Below are positions 1-10,749 of a stretch of 33,284 bases of DNA, piece after piece. The notes beneath the pieces were generated by a model. The model was given only the letters and a program-made list of their open reading frames with translations. It ran no database searches and was not told the origin of the DNA. The translations under genes were made by a program, and so were the position numbers. This stretch comes from Actinomycetota bacterium (GTDB lineage: Bacteria; Actinomycetota; Humimicrobiia; Humimicrobiales; Humimicrobiaceae): NCBI GenBank assembly GCA_028696435.1, contig JAQVHC010000003.1:1-33284 (forward strand). The letters run 5' to 3'. Each line of letters starts with the position of its first letter. Within the stretch, counting starts at the first letter, position 1.

Positions 1-354
<354 letters not shown>

Positions 355-372
355 CTAATTTTTATTAATTCG

Positions 373-407
373 CTCAAAGAACTTACACTATTTAGTTCTC
401 AAAGAAC
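373..407 (-). promoter_or_regulatory. Duplicated boxA-like rrn antitermination elements (GTTCTTTGAG twice)
   Basis: Minus strand reads TGTTCTTTGAGAACTAAATAGTGTAAGTTCTTTGAGCG. GTTCTTTGAG copies lie at 398-407 and 373-382, between the rrn promoters and the 16S 5' end. The first resembles Bacillus-type boxA (TGTTCTTTGAAAACT). Confidence 0.6.
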
Positions 408-425
408 ATAAGATTAACCTGCAGA

Positions 426-454
426 AAAATAACATACAAGAGTTTATTTGTCAA
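426..454 (-). promoter_or_regulatory. rrn promoter, proximal (extended -10)
   Basis: Minus strand: TTGACA (449-454), 17-nt spacer ending TGT, TATTTT (426-431). The TGn motif lies immediately upstream of the -10. Confidence 0.6.
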
Positions 455-532
455 TACAAATTAAATAGAAGTTTTCAAATGGATTAAAACTACTCTGTAG
501 CCTTCTCTGGCAACTTTTATTTAGCGTAGTAG

Positions 533-560
533 ATTATATCATTAAGTTAATATAAGTCAA
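533..560 (-). promoter_or_regulatory. rrn promoter, distal
   Basis: Minus strand: TTGACT (555-560), 16-nt spacer, perfect TATAAT (533-538). Confidence 0.6.
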
Positions 561-655
561 TAGCACAAATTGCTTTTTGTGTTATTATTCAGTGATATTG
601 CCACTCTTGAGTTATTCTTTCTATTGTTATATCTATAATGTGTATATCAAGTTTA

Positions 656-1660
656 TTAATTTTTCTTTTTATCAATATCTATAGCAAGCATCTCTTTTAC
701 TTTCTTTTCAATCTCATCCATTATTTCTGGATTCTGTGATAGAAACACTTTTGCATTTTCCCTACCCTGACCAATCCGATCGCCTTTATATGAGTACCAC
801 GACCCACTTTTCTCTATAATCCCCAGCTCTGTTCCAACATCAATTATGCTTCCCTCTTTTGATATACCCTTTCCATACATTATATCAAATTCCGCACTTT
901 TAAATGGAGGAGCAACTTTGTTTTTAACTACTTTTGCACGTACCCTGTTGCCAATCACCTCGGTACCACTTTTAATATTATCAATTTTTCTTATATCTAT
1001 TCTAATTGATGCATAAAATTTTAATGCTCTGCCACCCGGTGTTACTTCTGGATTACCAAACATGACCCCTATTTTTTCCCTGAGCTGATTAATAAAAATT
1101 ACTGAAGTTTTTGTTCTGTTAATAACTCCGGTTATTTTTCTCAGGGCCTGAGACATCAGCCTTGCCTGAAGCCCTACATAAGTATCACCTATTTCACCCT
1201 CTAATTCAGCTCTCGGGACCAGAGCAGCAACAGAATCAATTACTATGACATCCAGTGCACCGCTTTTTAATAATATTTCACAGATATCCAGAGCCTGTTC
1301 TCCATTATCAGGCTGGGATAATAGAAGTTCTTCAATATTAACACCAAGGTTTCTGGCATAGCCCGGATCGAGTGCATGCTCTGCATCTATAAAAGCTGCT
1401 ATGCCTCCTTCTTTCTGAGCATTGGCAATAATATGCAGAGCAAGGGTTGTTTTTCCAGAAGCCTCCGGTCCAAATATTTCAGTTACCCTTCCTCTGGGTA
1501 TTCCTCCAATCCCGAGCGCTATATCAAGTTCCAGTGAATTTGTTGATATATGTCCTATATCCTGCAAAAGTTTTTTTTCACCCAATTTCATTATGGCACC
1601 ATTACCATATTGCCTTTCAATCTGAGATACGGTATTTTCTATAATTTTTTCCCTCTCCAT
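656..1660 (-). CDS. recA: Recombinase RecA
   Basis: 334 aa; Walker [46 protein letters not shown] upstream of the ATG. Confidence 0.98.
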   Translation of the reverse strand: MEREKIIENTVSQIERQYGNGAIMKLGEKKLLQDIGHISTNSLELDIALGIGGIPRGRVTEIFGPEASGKTTLALHIIANAQKEGGIAAFIDAEHALDPGYARNLGVNIEELLLSQPDNGEQALDICEILLKSGALDVIVIDSVAALVPRAELEGEIGDTYVGLQARLMSQALRKITGVINRTKTSVIFINQLREKIGVMFGNPEVTPGGRALKFYASIRIDIRKIDNIKSGTEVIGNRVRAKVVKNKVAPPFKSAEFDIMYGKGISKEGSIIDVGTELGIIEKSGSWYSYKGDRIGQGRENAKVFLSQNPEIMDEIEKKVKEMLAIDIDKKKN

Positions 1661-1719
1661 GCTAAACCTCCAGATAGTATTATCCTCAAAAAATTAAAAT
1701 AATAAAAACAACAATATTT

Positions 1720-1746
1720 TGTGCTTTTGCACATTAGCTTATTATA
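1720..1746 (-). promoter_or_regulatory. recA extended -10 promoter with overlapping dyad operator (LexA-like candidate)
   Basis: Minus strand TGTTATAAT (TGnTATAAT; -10 at 1741-1746), followed by TGTGC-AAAA-GCACA (1720-1733), a 5-4-5 inverted repeat at the expected start site. Confidence 0.45.
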
Positions 1747-1826
1747 ACATAATAAAATAAATTTAAAAAATATTTTACAATACTTTAAATATTTACAGCA
1801 TTCCAAAGAATCACTTTATAACACTC

Positions 1827-2405
1827 TTACTTTAAACTGAATCTATCAAGAATAATGTATCTTGCACCTTCAGGCCTGAGCTGGCTTTCGAATAATGTAA
1901 GCTCCTTACAATTCAAAACAGCATTTATCTCTTTCCCACTGCTGGACATTAACTCTTTTATATTCTCTCTATTCTTCAACCTTGCAATAGTTATATGAGG
2001 GGAAAATTTCTTTTTTTCTCTTTTTATCTTAATCCTTGAAAGATTATCCTCGAGCTCATTATAAATTTTACATATTTGCTCCCCACCACTATCAACTTCC
2101 AGAAAAACAACCCTTGCGTTCCGGGGGTCAGGAAAAGCATTTACTACTCCGCTTATTTTATATTCAAATTTTTCAAATCGACCAGCAGTTGCCTTTATTG
2201 CCTCTTTTATTTTTTCTATTTTATTGATTTCTGTATCGCCCAGAAATTTTAAAGTTAAATGAATATTTGAAGCCGCCACTACTCTTGCATATTTTTTACT
2301 CCCGAATATATCCATTGCTAATTTATATATACTGCATCTTATGTCTTCAGGTAATTCTATAGCTATAAATAATCTCTTTTTTAATTCATTCTCATTAATA
2401 TCCAC
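1827..2405 (-). CDS. thpR: RNA 2',3'-cyclic phosphodiesterase (2H/LigT family)
   Basis: 192 aa with two HxTx motifs (HLTLKFLG and HITIARLK); begins KKRLFIAIELPEDIR. Confidence 0.9.
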   Translation of the reverse strand: MDINENELKKRLFIAIELPEDIRCSIYKLAMDIFGSKKYARVVAASNIHLTLKFLGDTEINKIEKIKEAIKATAGRFEKFEYKISGVVNAFPDPRNARVVFLEVDSGGEQICKIYNELEDNLSRIKIKREKKKFSPHITIARLKNRENIKELMSSSGKEINAVLNCKELTLFESQLRPEGARYIILDRFSLK

Positions 2406-2420
2406 TATATCACCACTATA

Positions 2421-3722
2421 TTAACTTTCTTTAAGGTACCTTTCATTTATTGTTATCCTTAATTCATTCAATATAAATTGCGCAACTCTGAATTTAATTT
2501 CACATCTATTGCCACTAAATATCCTTTTATATGTTTTTTTATATCTTTCCGGTCCTGTGATACAACAATAAACAAGGCCAACTTTTTTGTCTTTTGCTTC
2601 CGGCCCAGCATAACCGGTAACACTTACTGAATAATCTGAATTAAAAATATTTTTAGCGTTTTCTGCCATTTCAATACATACTTTACGGCTCACTGCTCCA
2701 TATTTTTTAAGTACAATTCTGTCAACATTTAATAATTTCATTTTTGAGAAGTCTGAGTATGATACTATACCACCCAAAAAAAAATCTGAACTCCCGGGCG
2801 TATCTGTTATTATACTGCTAATAAGCCCACCTGTTATTGACTCAGCAGTACTTATAGATAACTTGCTACCAGTCTTTTTATTAACCTTTTTAATCACTTC
2901 CTTCAGACTATCGGAAATTATACTATCATCTTTTCCGTAAAAATAATTTCCAAGCTTTTTTGAAATCTTATCTTCGATCTTCCTTAAATTCCTGTCAGCT
3001 TCTATTACATCTCTACCTTTCGCCAGCAGTATTATTTTTATCAAACCCGGATTTGCAATAATACCAACTTCTACATTAATTTTTCTGGCTTCGACCATAA
3101 TCTTTTTTATTTTTTCCTCTATTTCTGTTTCGCTAATATCTGTAGTGAGGAGTGTTGATTTCCTTAATATTAATCCATTTCTCTCCAGACCTTCTTCCTT
3201 CACTTTTCTCTCCAGAAATGGCACAATGCTTTCCTCAAACATGCTTTTCATTTCTTTTGGAACACCGGGTATGCAGAATAATACCTTCCCGTTATCAAGC
3301 ATTATTCTGAACCCGGAAGCACTGCCTATTTTTGGTTTAATTGGAAAAGAACCTTCAGGAATATAAGATTGCCTGAGTAATCTTTCTGTTATATTTTTAT
3401 CTTTTACTTTCTTTTTGAATTTCAGGCTTGTTTTATCAAGCTTTTCGTCTCTTATAAGTCTTTTTTTTAATACTTCCGAAACTGCACCTCTTGTAATATC
3501 ATCGTCTGTGGGGCCAAGCCCACCGTTTATTATTATTACATCACTGTACTTTAATCCCTGCTCTACAACATTCATAATTTCTGCAGCATTATCTCTTACC
3601 GTAAACATGTATTTACACTCCAGACCAATATCAGTAAGCCGTTCTGCAATATATCTGGAATTTTCATTTAGAATCAGACCAAGAGTTAATTCAGTACCTA
3701 TACTTATTATTGAACAATCCAT
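2421..3722 (-). CDS. cinA: CinA-like protein (MoCF-biosynthesis-like N-domain plus PncC-type C-domain)
   Basis: 433 aa; N-terminal ISIGTELTLGLILNENSRYIAERL, INGGLGPTDDDITR; C-terminal STAESITGGLISSIITDTPGSSDFFLGGIVSYS, SVSVTGYAGP. Confidence 0.93.
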   Translation of the reverse strand: MDCSIISIGTELTLGLILNENSRYIAERLTDIGLECKYMFTVRDNAAEIMNVVEQGLKYSDVIIINGGLGPTDDDITRGAVSEVLKKRLIRDEKLDKTSLKFKKKVKDKNITERLLRQSYIPEGSFPIKPKIGSASGFRIMLDNGKVLFCIPGVPKEMKSMFEESIVPFLERKVKEEGLERNGLILRKSTLLTTDISETEIEEKIKKIMVEARKINVEVGIIANPGLIKIILLAKGRDVIEADRNLRKIEDKISKKLGNYFYGKDDSIISDSLKEVIKKVNKKTGSKLSISTAESITGGLISSIITDTPGSSDFFLGGIVSYSDFSKMKLLNVDRIVLKKYGAVSRKVCIEMAENAKNIFNSDYSVSVTGYAGPEAKDKKVGLVYCCITGPERYKKTYKRIFSGNRCEIKFRVAQFILNELRITINERYLKES

Positions 3723-3770
3723 AACCAGTTTTGCATATAATTTTATAGTTTTACATGATTTTAATTACTT

Positions 3771-6068
3771 CTATTCTCCAAGCAATTTATTAAGGTCTTC
3801 TTTTGAGATTAATACTTCTCTCGGTTTACTTCCGTCGTATCCGCTGACCATTCCTCTGTCTTCCATCTGATCTATAATTCTTGCTGCCCTCGAGTATCCT
3901 ACTCTTAATCTTCTCTGCAGTAACGAAGCTGACGCATGCCCGAAATCCACAACTATTCTTAAAGCTTCATAGAACAGTTCATCCTCATCTTTCGTCTTAA
4001 CCTCATCATCGCTCATTCTTCTGGATATTTCTATACTATAATCAGGGATACTCATATTTCTAATATAGCCCGTAATCATTTCTATTTCATTGGATGTTAC
4101 AAATGAACCCTGAACTCTTTCAGGCCTGTTGGAGTAATATGGCAGGTAAAGCATATCACCTTTGCCCACCAGTTTTTCGGCTCCAGCACAATCAAGTATT
4201 ACACGGGAATCCACATTGGATGTAACCATGAACGCTATTCTTGATGGGATATTTGCTTTTATTAATCCCGTTATTACATTTACAGAAGGCCTCTGGGTAG
4301 ATATTAAAAGGTGGATACCCACTGCCCGCCCCATCTGGGCAATCCTGCATATACTGTCTTCTACTTCTGAAGCTGACAACATCATTAAATCCGCAAGTTC
4401 ATCAATAATTACCAGAATATACGGAAGGGGTTTAAAACTTTCGTCTTCTATTGCACTTCTTTTTGCTTCAAAATTATACATTTCAATAGATTTAAAATTT
4501 CTTTTAACCAGTGTTGTAAATCTATTCTCCATTTCTTCCACCACCCATGAAAGCACAGATGATGCTTTTTTGGGATTAATGACTACTGGTGACAACAGAT
4601 GGGGAATTCCATTATATATACTGAGTTCTACCATTTTCGGGTCTATCATAACAAATCTGACATCGGATGGTTTTACCTTCATTAAAAGAGAAATAATAAT
4701 GCTGTTAAGACAGGAACTTTTCCCTGAATTAGTTGCCCCTGCAATTAATACATGTGGCATTTTAGCTATATCCATATAAACTATATTTCCTGATAGGTTT
4801 TTCCCAAGAGGTACATTTAATAAGTTATCCATAAGATTCCTGTCATCACCTGAAAAAATATCTCCAAGAGTAACTATGCTTCTTACAGTATTTGGCACTT
4901 CGATACCTATTGCAGATTTACCCGGTATAGGAGCTAATATCCTGATATCGGGAGAACCGAGAGCAACACAGAAATCATCCTCAAGACTTAAGAGTCTCTG
5001 AACTTTTACACCTGGTAAAAGTTTTAATTCATAGAGGGTTACTGTGGGCCCACTTACTACTCGCTCTATCCTTGCATCCACGTTAAAATCACTCAATAAT
5101 CTCTGTAATGTATGAACCCTTTCCTTTACACTTTCTTTATAAAGGTGTGATTGTATGTTCCTAGACTTTTTTAATAAATTAATTGGTGGAAATCTGTAAT
5201 TATTTTCAGTTTCGCCACTTTTTACTATGGGTATTTTCAACTGACCTTTTAACTGCTCCTCCTCCAGCCGTCCTTCTACAGCACCTGCCATGTCATATTT
5301 TCTTATATGTTTATCCGATACTTCACTTTTATCTTTTGAACCCTTCGCGGTATGATCAATAATTTCAATTTCTCTAAAATCTTCACTTTTTCCACTGTTA
5401 TATACTTTATCTTTGCTTATTCCTATCCTATCCGGTGTTTTTCCCTCTTCCGGGAAGTCTTTTTCCTTTAATGATGCGATTCTGGATTTTACTTTTAAAT
5501 TTTTAAAAAAATTAATTACTTTTTTACCTGCTTCTATAAGAGAAATTTTTGTTATTATAAGCAACGATATAATTATCAAAACTACCAGCAGTGCTATGGC
5601 CCCTGCACTACTAAAAAGTCTGGATAGTCCATAAAAAATCCAGGCTCCTATAATGCCTCCCCTTGCCTTTATTAAAACCTCATCAAAGATATTTACATAC
5701 TTAAGGTTGTTACTGATAATTCCTAAAATTGATAAAAAAAGAAGTAAAAATCCCCAGCCAAAACTTGAGGACAAAAAGCGAATTCTTTCAAAGAAAAAAC
5801 TAAAACCCCATATTACGAGCAGAAATGGTATTAAGTACTTGCCAGCTCCAAAAATATAGGATAAAAAATTATTTATTTTCTCGTTTACTACACCGTAATC
5901 AGATAGGCCGAATACACTGATAAACAATAGAACTGCAAGTGTTATTATAAGTACACCGTATACTTCAGTTCTTCTTTTAACATAGCTTCTCTTTTCTTCT
6001 GTAGTACCTGATTTATATTTTTTCCCACTTTTTACTGTTTTCTTCCTTTTATTTTTACTGGCTGTCAT
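3771..6068 (-). CDS. ftsK: DNA translocase FtsK/SpoIIIE
   Basis: 765 aa; N-terminal hydrophobic segments; IAGATNSGKSSCLNSII Walker A; VIIDELADLMM Walker B; RLQ/GYSRAARIIDQMEDRGMV gamma domain. Confidence 0.96.
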   Translation of the reverse strand: MTASKNKRKKTVKSGKKYKSGTTEEKRSYVKRRTEVYGVLIITLAVLLFISVFGLSDYGVVNEKINNFLSYIFGAGKYLIPFLLVIWGFSFFFERIRFLSSSFGWGFLLLFLSILGIISNNLKYVNIFDEVLIKARGGIIGAWIFYGLSRLFSSAGAIALLVVLIIISLLIITKISLIEAGKKVINFFKNLKVKSRIASLKEKDFPEEGKTPDRIGISKDKVYNSGKSEDFREIEIIDHTAKGSKDKSEVSDKHIRKYDMAGAVEGRLEEEQLKGQLKIPIVKSGETENNYRFPPINLLKKSRNIQSHLYKESVKERVHTLQRLLSDFNVDARIERVVSGPTVTLYELKLLPGVKVQRLLSLEDDFCVALGSPDIRILAPIPGKSAIGIEVPNTVRSIVTLGDIFSGDDRNLMDNLLNVPLGKNLSGNIVYMDIAKMPHVLIAGATNSGKSSCLNSIIISLLMKVKPSDVRFVMIDPKMVELSIYNGIPHLLSPVVINPKKASSVLSWVVEEMENRFTTLVKRNFKSIEMYNFEAKRSAIEDESFKPLPYILVIIDELADLMMLSASEVEDSICRIAQMGRAVGIHLLISTQRPSVNVITGLIKANIPSRIAFMVTSNVDSRVILDCAGAEKLVGKGDMLYLPYYSNRPERVQGSFVTSNEIEMITGYIRNMSIPDYSIEISRRMSDDEVKTKDEDELFYEALRIVVDFGHASASLLQRRLRVGYSRAARIIDQMEDRGMVSGYDGSKPREVLISKEDLNKLLGE

Positions 6069-6137
6069 TTTCTAAAAATTTAGATTTTTATTTTATAATC
6101 TGATTTTTAATTTATTCCAAACCCATCCTTATAAAAG

Positions 6138-7802
6138 CTAAAGACTTACGATTTTTGCTATTATTATAGGTCTTATTCCTGCTTTTTTAAAAATAAATTT
6201 ACTTACTCTATCATTAACAACACCCTCAATCATATTTTTATCTATAATATTTTTAGAGAAACAGTTTTTTATAGTGTCTTTTATAATATTCTTTAACTTT
6301 TCAATAATCTCATTTAAATCTTTAATATATATAACTCCCTTCATGGTAAAATCAGGTTCATGTAAGATTACTTTTTTTGTAAAATCGACACCCACAACTA
6401 TAAATATAATACCATTTCCTGATAATATTCTCCTATCTTTAAGAACCGTATCTTCTATATTTCCCATGCCAATGCCATCAATATAAATAGTCTGTGGGTT
6501 TAAATTTCCACTAACCCTGCACTGATTTACATTCATCTTAATAATATCTCCATCTTCTGCAATTATAATATTGTCTTCACCTATCCCTATTGATTTAGCT
6601 ATTCGTGCATTCTGTATCTTATGTTTATTTTCTCCGTGAACCGGTATAAAATATCTCGGGCTAGCAAGACTTATCATAATTTTTATTTCTTCGCTTGCAG
6701 CGTGGCCAGACACGTGAACACCTGAAATAGATTCATAGAAAACATCTGCACCCTGCCTTATTAGCCTGTTGATGGTATTTGATATAGCTTTTTCATTTCC
6801 TGGAACCGGGGAAGCAGATATTATTACCATATCGCCTTTCATAATACTCACTCTTTTATGTTCACCGAGCGCCATCCGGTTTAACGCTGAAAGTGGCTCC
6901 CCCTGACTACCAGTAGCAAGTATTACTATCTCTTTTAAGGGATAATCATCTATTCTTGTTATTGGAATTATTGTATCCTCAGGAATCTTCAGGTAACCAA
7001 GCTCTGAAGAAACCCTGATTGTTTTCAAAATTGATTTTCCAGAAATAGCAACTTTTCTGCCGGACTTTCTGGCAACATCAAGCACCTGTTGTATCCTGTG
7101 TATGTGTGATGAAAAAGTAGCAACAATAATTCTTTTCTGCGCTTCCTCAAATTTATCATGCAGGGTTTTTCCAACGTCTTTTTCAGGAAGAGTATAACCA
7201 ATTTCTTCAGCATTGGTGCTATCACATAAAAGCGCAAGGACTCCTTTACTGCCTGCTTCTGCAATTTTTGAAAATTGGGTTACTTTTTTATCAATTGGTG
7301 TAAGATCAAATTTAAAATCTCCAGTATGAACAACTGTTCCGACGTCTGTCTTTATAATCAACCCCACACCATCCGGTATACTGTGATTAACCCTAAAAAA
7401 TTCTATATGAAACGGCCCTATATCCAGAGGTTTATCAGGGTCTATCTCATTATATTTTATGTTTATTCCATTACCCTGATTATTTAACCCGGCTTTTATC
7501 AGACCTATTGTAAGTCTTGTTGCAAATATCGGTACATTTATTTCCTTGAATAGAAAGGGAATACCACCAATATGGTCCTCATGACCGTGTGTAACTATTA
7601 ATGCTTCTACTTTCTCTTTATTTTTTTTAATATATGAAAAATCCGGTATTATAAAATCAACGCCGGGCATATCATCATCAGGAAACATCAAACCGCAATC
7701 AACAATAATAATCCGGTTATCCTTTTCAAAGATCATCATATTCTTGCCGACACCGTTTAATCCTCCAAGCGGTATTAATTTTAAATTAGTTTTCTTTACC
7801 AT
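6138..7802 (-). CDS. rnj: Ribonuclease J
   Basis: 554 aa; metallo-beta-lactamase THGHEDHIGG motif; beta-CASP features (LCDSTNAE, SHIHRIQQV, SGHAASEEIK, PVHGENKH). Confidence 0.94.
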   Translation of the reverse strand: MVKKTNLKLIPLGGLNGVGKNMMIFEKDNRIIIVDCGLMFPDDDMPGVDFIIPDFSYIKKNKEKVEALIVTHGHEDHIGGIPFLFKEINVPIFATRLTIGLIKAGLNNQGNGINIKYNEIDPDKPLDIGPFHIEFFRVNHSIPDGVGLIIKTDVGTVVHTGDFKFDLTPIDKKVTQFSKIAEAGSKGVLALLCDSTNAEEIGYTLPEKDVGKTLHDKFEEAQKRIIVATFSSHIHRIQQVLDVARKSGRKVAISGKSILKTIRVSSELGYLKIPEDTIIPITRIDDYPLKEIVILATGSQGEPLSALNRMALGEHKRVSIMKGDMVIISASPVPGNEKAISNTINRLIRQGADVFYESISGVHVSGHAASEEIKIMISLASPRYFIPVHGENKHKIQNARIAKSIGIGEDNIIIAEDGDIIKMNVNQCRVSGNLNPQTIYIDGIGMGNIEDTVLKDRRILSGNGIIFIVVGVDFTKKVILHEPDFTMKGVIYIKDLNEIIEKLKNIIKDTIKNCFSKNIIDKNMIEGVVNDRVSKFIFKKAGIRPIIIAKIVSL

Positions 7803-7847
7803 ATCTGCTTATTAGCAAAACTCACCTTCTACCTGCTAAATTATTCT

Positions 7848-8729
7848 TTAAATTATTTTGTGTTTTTTTAAAATCTCTCTAAATGTTTCCAGTTCCTTTT
7901 CTTCCATACTGCATAATGGTAATCTGCATGGCCCAACACTTATACCTGCCATGTTTAAAGCTTCTTTAATAGGAACCGGATTTGGAGCAATAAAAATTCC
8001 ATTGAAAATATCAAGCATTTCAAGATGTATTTTAGCCGCACGGGTATAATCACCCTTCTTAAAAGAGGATATCATCTGCTTTATCTCTCTGCATATAATA
8101 TGTGAGGCTACACTTATTATCCCATAACCACCAAGCGATAGTACAGGCAGGGTATCACCATCATTGCCGCTGTATACCACAAAATCATTTTCACTATCCC
8201 TGATTATTTCTGATATTTGCCTCATGTCACCACTGGCTTCTTTTACACCACAGATATTATCAATTTTTGAAAGCTCCACACAGGTTTTTGAACTTATATT
8301 AGATACTGTTCTTGACGGAACATTATAAAGGATTATAGGAATATTTACTTCAGCTGCAATAGCCTCAAAATGCCTGTAAATACCCTGCTGTGAAGGTTTA
8401 TTGTAATAAGGTGCAACAATCAGAAGGCAGTCCACTCCTATTCTCTCTGCTTCTTTTGATAGTTCTATAGAATGTTTTGTATCATTTGAACCCGTCCCTG
8501 CAATAATTTTAACTCTGTCCCCGAAATTATTCTTTGCAAATCTGAATAATTCCAGTTTTTCCCCATCACTAAGAGTTGAACATTCTCCAGTAGAACCGGA
8601 CAGTAATATTCCATCAGTTCCTTCATTTATAAGATAATCCATTAACTTGCCACAGGACTCAAAATCCACATTATAATTTTTATCAAAAGGTGTAACCATT
8701 GCTGTGATTACTTCACCCATATCCAGCAT
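7848..8729 (-). CDS. dapA: 4-hydroxy-tetrahydrodipicolinate synthase
   Basis: 293 aa; GSTGECSTLSDGEKLEL, YYNKPSQQGIYRHFEAI, LYNVPSRT, GVKEASGD. Confidence 0.96.
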   Translation of the reverse strand: MLDMGEVITAMVTPFDKNYNVDFESCGKLMDYLINEGTDGILLSGSTGECSTLSDGEKLELFRFAKNNFGDRVKIIAGTGSNDTKHSIELSKEAERIGVDCLLIVAPYYNKPSQQGIYRHFEAIAAEVNIPIILYNVPSRTVSNISSKTCVELSKIDNICGVKEASGDMRQISEIIRDSENDFVVYSGNDGDTLPVLSLGGYGIISVASHIICREIKQMISSFKKGDYTRAAKIHLEMLDIFNGIFIAPNPVPIKEALNMAGISVGPCRLPLCSMEEKELETFREILKKHKII

Positions 8730-8758
8730 AATACTGCCCTCCTTAAATAAATACTCAA

Positions 8759-9556
8759 TTAAATATCTATCAGCTTATCCAGACCAAAAGTATAATTTTG
8801 AATTTTATCGATATTCTTTATAGCGAGAATAACACCCGGGTAAAATGCTGACCTGTCGAGACTATCATGTCTTATTGATAATGTCTGTCCTCTGGCACCA
8901 AAAATTATATTCTGGTGAGCCATAAGTCCGGGTAACCTTACACTGTGTATGTGAATACCATCTTTAAATCCACCGCGGCTACCTTCAATAATTTCATTTT
9001 CACCTTCTTCCAGACGGGATTCATTAAATTTTTTGCACTGACTTATTTCTTCAACCGAATACAGAGAAGTTCCTGAAGGAGCATCCTTTTTTTTATCATG
9101 GTGCATTTCTATTATTTCACAATTATCAAAATATTTTGATATTAATTTAGAAATTTTTATCATAATCACAGCACCTATTGAAAAATTTGGAACTATAAAG
9201 GTTTTACTTTTTGCCTTCAAAGATTTCCTTTCAATTGCTGACAGTTCATCTCTACTAAACCCGGTTGTCCCTACTATTATATCTATATTGTTGTCAATCG
9301 CCCAGTTTATACTCTCGTAAGCTACATCAGCATTTGTAAAATCAATAATAATATCAGGATTCAGTTTCTTAATGTCATTCCGGCAGTCATATATTCTATA
9401 TCCTGTTTTCTCTCCTGTTAAAAACTCCCCTATATCCTTACCGGCATTCTTAATATCAAAACCACCTACAAGCTCTATTCCTTCTTCCTTTATTAATTCC
9501 TTCGAGATCGAAACACCCATATTACCACAAATTCCAAACATTACTATTTTTTTCAT
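8759..9556 (-). CDS. dapB: 4-hydroxy-tetrahydrodipicolinate reductase
   Basis: 265 aa; GICGNMG N-terminus, DFTNADVA, VGTTGF, EMHHDKKKDAPSGT, HSVRLPGLMAHQNIIFG. Confidence 0.96.
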   Translation of the reverse strand: MKKIVMFGICGNMGVSISKELIKEEGIELVGGFDIKNAGKDIGEFLTGEKTGYRIYDCRNDIKKLNPDIIIDFTNADVAYESINWAIDNNIDIIVGTTGFSRDELSAIERKSLKAKSKTFIVPNFSIGAVIMIKISKLISKYFDNCEIIEMHHDKKKDAPSGTSLYSVEEISQCKKFNESRLEEGENEIIEGSRGGFKDGIHIHSVRLPGLMAHQNIIFGARGQTLSIRHDSLDRSAFYPGVILAIKNIDKIQNYTFGLDKLIDI

Positions 9557-9567
9557 ACTGACCTTCC

Positions 9568-10749
9568 TTATTTTATTTTCCCCATTAACACCAGACTCAT
9601 CTTATCCAGATTAATATACCTGCTTACAATGTCATCTATATCATTCTTTTGTATATTATCTATTTTCTTTAATACCTCGTTAATAGTCAAAACATTTTTG
9701 TCCAGGAGTAAACCTTTACCCAGTCTAAACATCCTTGAACTTATATCTTCAAAACTTAATACAATACCGCCTTTTAAATTTTCTCTGGCAACTAAAAGTT
9801 CGGACTCTTTTACTCCATATTTTGAAATATCTTTTATTTCGTTTCTTATAAGTTCCAGTATTCTGTCTGTATTCCCGGGTGACGAAGCCGCATATATTAA
9901 AATTACTCCTGTATCAATGTATTGAACATTATTGCTAAAAATTGAATATACAAGTCCCTCTTCTTCCCGGATCTTTTGAAATAATCTACTGCTCATGCTC
10001 CCACCCAGAAGATTTGTAAACAGTGAAATAGGGTACCTATCATCACTATCACGTTCGCAGCCCTGACATCCAAAACATATATACACTGAATTAGTTTTGT
10101 TACTCGGCACTTTTCTCATTATTTCACTCTGGGGAGGTTTAAGCTTATTAAAAATATTTTTCTCTGTCCCGTTATTAATGTTATCTGTATATCTTTTAAC
10201 TATATCAACCAGTTTTTCATGTTTAACATTCCCGGCTGCTGAGATCACCATATTTCCTGTATTAAAATTATCATTAAAATACTGTAGTATGATCGATTTA
10301 TTTATACTTTTTAGCGATTTCCCTGTACCAAGAACCGGCAGGCTAAGAGGATGCCCGTCAAAAATAGCTTTATAGAAGTGATTCATAATATTCTCGGAAG
10401 GATTGTCCTCTACCATTTTTATTTCTTCAATTACTACTTTTTTTTCGGTCTTTATATTTTCAGTAAGAAAGGACGGTTCTGTAATTATATCAAATAAAAG
10501 TTCTATACAGTTTTCTAAATAAGTATCTATAAAATCAGCATATATGCAACAGTTTTCCTTATCAGTAAATGCATTATATTCGGCACCAATTGAATCAAAT
10601 TCGATGGCTATATCTCTTGAAGTCCTTTTCTTTGTACCTTTAAAAATAAGATGTTCTATAAGGTGAGTTATCCCGTTGATTTTTTCATTTTCATTTCTGG
10701 ACCCAACCGGTACCCAGATTCCGAGTGATACAGACCTGAAATGAGGCAA
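9568..10749 (-). CDS. M16 family zinc peptidase (true N-terminus probably extends to ~10830)
   Basis: 393 aa; HLIEH (HxxEH) zinc motif, GGSMSSRLFQKIREEEGLVYSI. The same frame is open upstream to the TAG at 10849-10851 and encodes KFDQYKITELSNGVKIISEYLPHFRSVS, typical of M16 N-termini, but contains no ATG/GTG/TTG before the TTG at 10749. Confidence 0.9.
   Translation of the reverse strand: MPHFRSVSLGIWVPVGSRNENEKINGITHLIEHLIFKGTKKRTSRDIAIEFDSIGAEYNAFTDKENCCIYADFIDTYLENCIELLFDIITEPSFLTENIKTEKKVVIEEIKMVEDNPSENIMNHFYKAIFDGHPLSLPVLGTGKSLKSINKSIILQYFNDNFNTGNMVISAAGNVKHEKLVDIVKRYTDNINNGTEKNIFNKLKPPQSEIMRKVPSNKTNSVYICFGCQGCERDSDDRYPISLFTNLLGGSMSSRLFQKIREEEGLVYSIFSNNVQYIDTGVILIYAASSPGNTDRILELIRNEIKDISKYGVKESELLVARENLKGGIVLSFEDISSRMFRLGKGLLLDKNVLTINEVLKKIDNIQKNDIDDIVSRYINLDKMSLVLMGKIK

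Noticed and set aside
563-584. GCACAAATTGCTTTTTGTG as a recA terminator
   Set aside because: Short A/T-rich stem with no U-run on the recA transcript side, overlapping the rrn promoter region.
2776-2785. A9 homopolymer in cinA as another frameshift site
   Set aside because: The cinA frame is continuous through the run and encodes conserved C-domain sequence on both sides.
656-3722. cinA-thpR-recA linkage as a novel operon
   Set aside because: cinA-ligT(thpR)-recA clustering is already known from other bacteria such as the Deinococcus-Thermus group.
4162-4779. 205-aa plus-strand ORF opposite ftsK
   Set aside because: Antisense shadow ORF of the conserved FtsK motor domain; no RBS or family signal.
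7025-7264. 79-aa minus-strand ORF inside rnj
   Set aside because: Out-of-frame ORF within the RNase J coding sequence, with no independent support.
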